Origin: Histoplasma ohiense
Taxonomy: Eukaryota; Ascomycota; Eurotiomycetes; Onygenales; Ajellomycetaceae
Length of the DNA: 64,000 nt
NCBI GenBank assembly: GCA_017607445.1
Contig: JAEVHH010000005.1
Span: 1,431,001-1,495,000, forward strand
Direction: 5' to 3'
In this document: positions 56,967 to 64,000 of the stretch, in pieces
Position numbering within the stretch: the stretch's first letter is position 1
Layout: each line of letters begins with the position of its first letter
Notes under the pieces: generated by a model
The model's input: the letters and a program-made list of their open reading frames with translations, nothing else
The model's database searches: none
What the model was told of the DNA's origin: nothing
Translations under genes and position numbers: made by a program

Positions 56967-59324
56967 TCAATGAATCCCGACGATCTGTTGTCCAGTTGGC
57001 ATTTTCGCCTCATACACCAGTGTCAACTTAACCTCCATCCCCTTTTCAACCTCAAGCTGCCACATAATTTCCCCCCCTTTAAGTCTCGTTACCCGTCCAG
57101 AACCCCAGCCCGCCTTGAAGGCACTGCTATCAAGGAGTACAGTGGCAGAATCGCCTTCTTTATCTAGGCCCTTAGGTTCCAAAATATTAACCTTCAAACT
57201 TTCGTTTTGGCTGACGGGCACCTGGTCGAGCACCACCAACGAAACCGCGGCCGACTTGGTATTGGTGATCCGACACGAACGTGTGAATACTGCAGTCTCT
57301 AATCCTCCCGCAAAAAATCCACCAGACATCCGCTTCATGCTGGGTTTAGCATAAGAGACCTGAATCCCTGGGTCGACGCCAAGGCTTAGGCTAAGGGTAG
57401 TGTTTGGACGGCTGCCAGGAAGTACTGCGATTCCCATGAATGTGCCGTCAAGAGTGACGCCGACTTGTCCACGGAGAAGTGTCAGCGATGATGTATTGAG
57501 GACCTTAGCGCGGAGAAAAGCAGCGGGACGGAGTTTGGGGATGATCACATGGGAGAATTCGACTTTGGGGAAGTCAAGCTCGGCGATTACGTGACGGCGT
57601 TTTAGTGACGAAGGGCGGAGGGTTCGGCGTCCTGGTATATCGTAGCTGGTTGTCAAACCGTGATCATGCCGGGACGATTCTTGGAAAGTGAGCGCATTCG
57701 ATTCAGGCTCTATTGAGTCGCCATCAATAGTGGCGTCATCATCTTCGAGGGGATTGCCTGATATCATAGGGACAGGTGCCAGTGGAGGTGATACAGGTGC
57801 GGTAGCGGATGGAGGAGGCGGAAGCATCCTCTGCGATTGGGCTATGTTGGCCAATTGCACTTGTTGCACTTGTTGCTGCTGTTGCTGCTGTCGCATGCGG
57901 TGATTGTGTATCAGCTGTTGCTGCCGTTGCAGTACCTGTTGTAATGAATGTTGTTGGCCCGCCACAAACTCCGTTTGGTTAGCCGTTTTATTCATCAAAA
58001 GACTGGGCGATATTGTCGGCAGAGTATTGGTATTTTTCTTTACAAATGCGATGCGGTCTAGAGCCATTCTGGAGTTGATCTCAGCGGGATTCTCCAAGCC
58101 GCTGCGCCAGCTGTCAGCGTTACTTGTTTCCTCAGATTTTTCCTTGTGTAAATTCACATGCCACGCCTTGAGCAATGGAAGCTTCTCCCCAAGTCCACCA
58201 AAGGAAGTCTCCGACGTGGACAACGCGAGCTTTGCATCGTGCCATACCTCAGAGCTCGAATTATGATACTCTGCCAAATATACCCCTTTTCCGGCCGGGG
58301 TTACTGTCGTCAGACTCAACTCATAAGCGGGAACCCACGCCGCCTTCTTCGTCACATAGGTCAGAGAAATGTTTATTTCCCCCGTTTTCTCAAGGGAATC
58401 GATAGCCAAAGTCGTATGATTTTGACCGCTGGCGTTTGGATTGAGGTTGGGAAAGCCGTCCAGGAATAGCGTAACCATGCCCACCTCCGACGGATAAAAT
58501 TGATAATGCTCGTTTCGGCGTCTTCGCTTTTCCGCAACCACGACATTACGCTCGTGCAACTTCCTCTTCCTGTTATCGCGCTCAGGCTTTGCAGCTGCGT
58601 CTCGAGCTCGATTGAATGCTACTGAAAGCTTATTCACCTTGCGGCATACTCTCATTTTCTTCTCGGAAATTTCCGTTACTTTGTTGTCACAATTGTACAA
58701 AACTTCACCCAATGCTGAGATCTGAGTCTGATAACCACGGAGATACTCTTCTAACTTTGCGACAGGCACGTCTCCTGCCTTGATGGTTTTACCATAGTCA
58801 TCCAGGACCTCGAGTGACTTCTTTGCAGTTTGCTGTTCTCTCTCTCTTGCAGCAAGGTCGGACTCTAAAGCCTTCAACTCCGTCTCCGCAGTTGAGAGTT
58901 CCGATCTATCAACCCCGAAATTGTCGTCCGGATCCTCCTCATCAATATCGTCATCACCAGACTCGACTTCACAGCCAGGAAACAGCTCTTCAAAAGGAGT
59001 CCTTTGCGTCACAGTGGTAGTCTGTATGTCGGTTATGGTGCCAGGGCCATGACCAGACACACGAATCGAGTCAGGGTCAACTTGAGGGTCCACCCCATAG
59101 ATAACTATTTCATTCGGACCTGGCTACCAAAGAACGAGGCAGAATGTCAATAATATGGTTGAATAATACATTTCGTTTTAGTTGCATAAAACAAGTATCC
59201 GTACCTTGATAGGGACACCCAGGATCTCACGGACAATCGTAGCTCTCTCAGGGCCTAAGGTAACTGACTTCGTGGGAGTATCCACCAGGGAAATTTCGGA
59301 AATATGGACGGTGTCAGTCGCCAT
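56967..59324 (-). CDS. DUF4139/mucoidy-inhibitor A-like protein
   Basis: Exon 1 is 59324-59205 and exon 2 is 59123-56967; the frame closes to 758 residues. Domain order fits the DUF4140-DUF4139 family. An N-terminal beta domain (VTLGPERATIVREI, then PNEIVIYGVDPQVDPDSIRV) is followed by a coiled coil (ELSTAETELKALESDLAARE). The C-terminal DUF4139 region starts INISLTYVTKKAAWVPAYEL and ends IMWQLEVEKGMEVKLTLVYE. Inserted between beta segments is a low-complexity stretch with RQQQQQQQVQQVQ and a Pro-rich tract. The family is named after a bacterial regulator of mucoidy; fungal roles are not established. An earlier in-frame ATG at 59333 would add three residues. Confidence 0.82.
57844..57925 (-). 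repeat. CAG/CAA-rich tract coding for poly-Gln
   Basis: CAG/CAA codons in the DUF4139 gene give a seven-Gln run and neighbouring Gln-Val repeats, a likely length-variable site. Confidence 0.7.
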
Positions 59325-59795
59325 ATTGCACATAAAACACTAGTAACGTTGGAGAATAAGTTCTTTAGAATGTGAGCTCCTTGGGGGATTAATAGCCGCG
59401 CAACTGGAGGGAACTACACGAGTACATACAAAAGATGTTGTCGAGGACGGTTTATATAACTAGCAATAACAATAGACAGAAACAGACGTGCTGTACCTAT
59501 GGACCATTTGCGAGGTACTCTATCAGCAAAGGCAAAATATATAGGGATATGAATGAAAATTGCAAGTGAAATGAAAATGGGTTTGGGGGAGTTGTTGAAG
59601 GGATGTTGTCGTCCTTTTATATCTTTGAGTGGCGCAGGCAGCAGCCGCCATGCCTCAGGCGCTTAACACTCCAGCTCGACTTGAGCAGACACCTAGTATG
59701 TCTATATTTAGCATTTCTCTCTCTCCAGTCGCATCTTGTAAGAGATTAAACTACCAACCTTGAAAACGAGCCTGATAAACATTCAAAGCTTAATA

Positions 59796-59838
<43 letters not shown>

Positions 59839-60736
59839 CCCATTCCATTTTCTCAACGAGTCCAGTCCGTCCAAACCGAGCAAAACTTCACTCAAACGTC
59901 CCGTTCTAGCCCACTCCAAGTCATGTGTAGCAGAAGATTTCAAAATTGGTATAAGAATTGATGAGCAAACAAATATTACGCCATTTATGTCTATGCCGTC
60001 CCCCAGCGCAAGTCTTCCATTACAACATGCCGGAGTAAATCAAGGACTGAGCGGAAATTGGAGCGGGAAGAGACGACTGACAAAGCGATCCGAAGAGCGA
60101 ATAAATTGAATCAAGAGATATAAAAAAATATTATTTACGACATAAATTTCAAGAAACAGAACGCAAAAGAAATAGAAGAAAATACACATGGAAGTATAGG
60201 CATATAAAGGAAATATTTTTGTCTTGTGGATCGAACTAGTAGAAGGAGTTGGCGATCAGGGTTCCCCATTGTACTGCAGACAAATGGGTGACTGTCGAGA
60301 TAGGTAGAGAAGTGGTTTGGGTAGTGGGGGAAATCATACGGGTGCCGAATGTGGACATGTGCAAACTAGGCGTAAGAAGTGAAAGCGAAGGATTGCTGGA
60401 AAAGTTCCACCAAATGTTCACAGATCGCTCTTTCGCTCACTGCGACATGGTCATTGGCAGTAGGTATGGGAAGATGGTAAGGTATAGAGTGAGTACGATG
60501 AGCGTATATAAAGTCAAGCAAAAGGACAAGAAGATAAGACAAATGGAGGGCCAAGTCCGCCGTTCAAAATGCAATGAGCCTGCAAGCAACCCATGAAAAC
60601 CTCAAGTGGATATTTTCGCCTGGCTCGCCAATTCGGTCATATCGTACAGGGTATTCCATCGGATCCTCATTCGCAAACTTAGGGGAAAGATGGTGTTTTT
60701 CGAGCACAAATGGTATCGAACGAAGCAGACAAGCAC
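59325..60736. other. Intergenic between DUF4139 5' end and Sec61-beta 3' end; (GT)19
   Basis: 1.4 kb without a recognised gene. A perfect GT microsatellite is at 59799-59836. Short frames over the rest show no family resemblance. Confidence 0.5.
59799..59836. repeat. (GT)19 microsatellite
   Basis: An uninterrupted 38-base GT dinucleotide run, a likely polymorphic marker. Confidence 0.95.
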
Positions 60737-61439
60737 TTATGCGAACTTCCGCGAGATTTTGGCAATGACTGCGGAACAACCCAAGTTAGTGTGAAAGTAA
60801 TGAGATGAGAAATACAGCATCTCCCAGGATAACAAAACATATGTGGCATCCAGTAACGTAAAATTCCCACATCAACCAGACCACACATGGATAGGAAACT
60901 TTCATGCCAGCCCAAACATGCACTCCGGACAAGGAATGGGTAATAGAGAAACACATACCATGCAACCCAACAACAGAGAAAATGAAACCCAGGCTCAATA
61001 CCAACACGACGACAGGATCAACCTTCAAGCCAGGGCTCTCATCTGTATAGAGCTTCAGCATTGTACCCGAGGAGCCGCCCGCACCAGCGGAGCGAGTTGA
61101 TGCAGGACGTGCATTCCGGATAGATTCCTTGTGATCTGCAGCAGCGCGACGGCGCATAGCCGTGCGAGGTCCACCGGGGGGAGTAGGCGATGAGGGACGA
61201 TTTAGGGCCGAGCCCGAAATGCCAGAGGAAGCACCAGAAGCCGACTTCGGTCCTTCAGCTCCTGATTCGACACCTGATCCTGAAGCCTACAATTTCGAGG
61301 ACACACGAGTTAGTAACGAGTTTTTCTTCGCTCTTTGAAACCAATTCGAACGCTCGAGGAAAGTGACAAGCTCATTTCGTGGTGCAGAACAAAATGGTTG
61401 AGGCCCAAGGATGCTGAGATCGTTTTAGCTTCTTACCAT
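60737..61439 (-). CDS. SBH1: Protein translocon subunit Sec61-beta (Sbh1)
   Basis: Three exons: 61439-61437 (the ATG alone), 61286-60959 and 60768-60737; the frame closes to 120 residues. Sec61-beta is the small tail-anchored subunit of the ER protein-conducting channel. The N-terminal half is Gly/Ser/Pro rich and cytosolic. The family signature follows: RRRAAADHKESIRNARP, TMLKLYTDESPGLKVDP and the single C-terminal membrane helix VVVLVLSLGFIFSVVGLHVI. The last exon supplies the end of the helix and AKISRKFA. Intron 1 begins directly after the start codon (ATG|GTAAGA), so exon 1 contributes only methionine. The acceptor at 61287 gives MASGSGVESG, as expected for the family. Confidence 0.93.
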
Positions 61440-64000
61440 GGTGTTGGACGGGCTCGTCTTGAATGAGAGGATTGGTTGGAGAAGTCGTGAGGAGTTGCGA
61501 CTTCTGAACTACAAAGGGAAAAGAGAGGAGGGCTTTAGGATTAGGATTGGAATGGGCGTCGCGGGACGAGCTGGTTGCTGTGGGAGGAATGGGAAGAAAA
61601 GGGAGTGGAGAAGCTTTGACTGTTCCAGAAAGAGGCCACGACGATGTATCAAGGGAGTGTGTACTGTCACGCTTGGCGTAATAAAACTGAAGATCCGGGC
61701 AGTTTTGTTCCGAATACCGGTATTTATGATTACCGATCAAAATTACCGATCAAAACTCCCGATTGGGAGCTGGGGCAGGATATGAGGAGAGATGTGAAAT
61801 CTTGATGGGAGGCTTTGCCACTACGCTAAAAAGGATCAATCCTTAAGGTAGGAGCCTATTCCTCAAGATATATATATGCGTGTTTCACCGTGTTTCACAG
61901 GAGGTAACAATTATTACAAGGCTAACTCATGCCATGATCCATATATCAATATTTGGAGAGAATCCCACGCCCTTATTCCGGAAACGGTTGCTGTAAACAT
62001 CTCATTCCACCGAATTCTTCTGTACACTCCTCCCCTTATCCCGGGCAAACTTCTCTCATCGTCAACCGTTGTCTGAGAAACGATTCGCAGTTGCGGCTGC
62101 TGATACAATTACATATTCCTGCAATGACTTGTTCTTGTGAAAACCGAAGCTCGCACGGTAGTAATGCCTAAGCAAAGATAGGTGCGAAGTAGAGTTGTAA
62201 AAACCTTGACCAGTGCCTCCTTGCAGGCAGTACCATCCATACGTCACAGTTTGATTTCCCTAGACAGTCAGCCAGAGCAGAATCAAGGCCGTAATATCGG
62301 CCGCTCTCGTTTCATTCTCCCTGGTCCATAATCATATGGAACACACGTAATTCCCTTGGGGCAGGATAGGTCATATCTGTTCCGCAAAGCTTCATATCGG
62401 ACTGAACTCTGGAAGCTATTCATTCCGCCATATAGCAGCGGATGCCATGTGAGATACTACCACAATGGCACCATGAAAAGCTCCAGATCTGGGTTGGTCA
62501 GTCGCAGATATAGCAAAGCAAGGGCCTGCCTTTTTCCGGCCCAATCCATTCAGTCCAAATTTGGCGGGGTCGTACTGAAGTCTCCTTGACGGTCGTGGGA
62601 TGGGGGGGCCGTAGAAATAGCGGTTATTATAAAATGACACGCGAAAATGCTTTGATATCCTGAGATAGAACCCTAGAATAATCCGCGATCGACAACGCAA
62701 GACGTATCATTCGTTTGTTAGGTCTGGGATATGGTTCTTCGTCACTTTGGTAATTTAGAAAAATAGCTCAGTAGAGGATTTTCCGTGTGCAAGTTTGTTG
62801 ATAATTTTTCACTCTTTTAGGACCATCAGACACAGCATAACAACAAGTAAAAGATATTAGGGATTTGACCCACACCCTAATGGCCCATTTCCCACAAGGG
62901 TATTTTGTTACAGTCGAGTTTCCTTTGCAATGAAAGAAATGTCTCTTCGTGGATGCTGCATACATCTATCTGCGCGCGACTCCGGAGACTTGTTCCAGCT
63001 GCATGGAGAGACCTCGAGACAGGGTTTTGCCAAGTGATTGGTATCCTGCAGCAAAAGTCTGAAAGTTGAAAGGGCGGTTTCGAGGCTGGTATAGGCGCTA
63101 TCGATTGGAGAATTTGGGGAAATGTTTGGAATTATATGAAGAGTGCCTCACGCTTTTCAATGCGTGCCGTGTGGAGCAGCTCCTTCGAGGAAATCTGTGA
63201 ATGACGGCCAGGCAAGTCTGTACACTGGCCCTTGTTGAGTTCATCGGACCCCATCCACCACCGGCTCCCAGTGTCAATGACCATCATAGCATCATCCTTC
63301 AGTGCTGAACCCATCAGTCATCAAAGGCCTCGAACGATTTTCACGCCCACCAATGAACCTAGATGCGATTGTTCCTTGGCTCGAAATTACTCCACTGTGA
63401 GCAGGGCCAGGATGCTATTAGCTCCCGAGCCGAAATTTGCGCCTCTAACTTGGTTGGTTCTGGACACGAAGGCACCTTTTCGCTTGCCGCCTAAGGCGAA
63501 TGGATTGTCATCCTTCGCCCGAAAACAAAAACAAAGCAAAAAACCCAAATGCTACTGCGGTAAAGTCGGGGAACCACATTAATTCTTCCATACTGGCCGA
63601 TGATCAGTGGTCATCATGCCTCCACAAATGAAGAACCGATGTTGTGGTTGGGAGTTTCATTCCTTGAACGACCGGTTCGCATTTAAATGCTCAGCGAATT
63701 GTACACCCCTTTCTTGACTCGTGGAACGTGGTTTGCTGTGTGGAACAAGTTGCTTCCCTGGGGACTTTCAACAGCACATCACAAATAGCTCCATCACACG
63801 AGTTTTAACTCAACGCACCCAGATCAGGTTTGTTCGAAGGCTTTGCTTGCATGGCGTGGCCTTCCTGGCAACTTGGACTCTCGGTGAAAACAAGCTATGG
63901 CCAAACAAGAAGTTAGATACAGACGAGTAAATAAGGGCCAAGCAATGGTCAGCTCCTTCACGCAGTTCTAGCTTGCCAGCCATGAGAAAAAGCCAGGCCC
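61440..64000. other. Right-hand region, 2.5 kb, no gene recognised
   Basis: It starts with the Sec61-beta upstream region. The longest frame (63232-63582, plus strand, 116 codons) has no family resemblance; the opposite strand there has interrupted, weakly protein-like frames. No transposase, reverse transcriptase or terminal repeats were recognised. A gene starting beyond the right edge cannot be excluded. Confidence 0.4.

Noticed and set aside
63232..63582. Possible gene or transposon fragment at the right end
   Set aside because: No recognisable domain, no splice-consistent extension and no repeats or transposase motifs on either strand.
1..64000. Biosynthetic gene cluster with backbone enzyme, selfish element or CRISPR-like array
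   Set aside because: No polyketide synthase, peptide synthetase, terpene cyclase, reverse transcriptase, transposase or regularly spaced repeats could be seen.

Overview
The window is nuclear DNA of a filamentous ascomycete. Genes are split by many short GT...AG introns, often 50-130 bp, and the encoded set is typically fungal: mitochondrial lysyl-tRNA synthetase, Tim10, Rmd5/Gid2, Clr2, Psr-type phosphatase, Sds22, Mrd1, LC8 and Sec61-beta. Protein style suggests Eurotiomycetes, probably Onygenales, but this is an inference made without any search. I recognised no rRNA, tRNA, CRISPR array or intact transposon.

Layout. 1-521: 5' part of a BTB/POZ gene running off the left edge. 2653-5996: divergent pair MSK1 and TIM10, both mitochondrial. 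6891-9461: intronless STB6-like gene. About 10488-10850: relic of an aminoglycoside-phosphotransferase-like kinase. 11472-12973: RMD5/GID2. 14219-21279: an SRA-YDG protein, a divergent 2OG-Fe(II) oxygenase, then Clr2 (heterochromatin). 22393-24357: cytochrome P450. 25153-27741: peroxisomal ABCD half transporter. 30569-32509: Psr1-like phosphatase. 34645-36445: SDS22. 37510-38877: unknown protein. 40084-41140: wrecked D-xylose reductase. 41388-45408: divergent MRD1 and LC8. 46368-47424: small zinc-ribbon protein in seven exons. 48825-56011: Zn2Cys6 regulator with an internal TGA, MFS transporter with two frameshifts, and an apparently intact 2OG oxygenase. 56967-59324: DUF4139 protein. 60737-61439: Sec61-beta.

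Two themes stand out. Housekeeping genes are intact and their exon joins close in frame at every junction I checked. Accessory genes are decaying: the xylose reductase, the kinase relic, the MFS transporter and the regulator all carry disabling lesions. The regulator/MFS/oxygenase trio looks like a small metabolic or efflux cluster being lost. A second grouping, SRA-YDG + 2OG oxygenase + Clr2 within 7 kb, is intriguing because two of the three belong to chromatin-silencing families; a functional link is only a hypothesis.

Exon coordinates were derived by hand from splice signals and frame closure. No alignment or database search was run.
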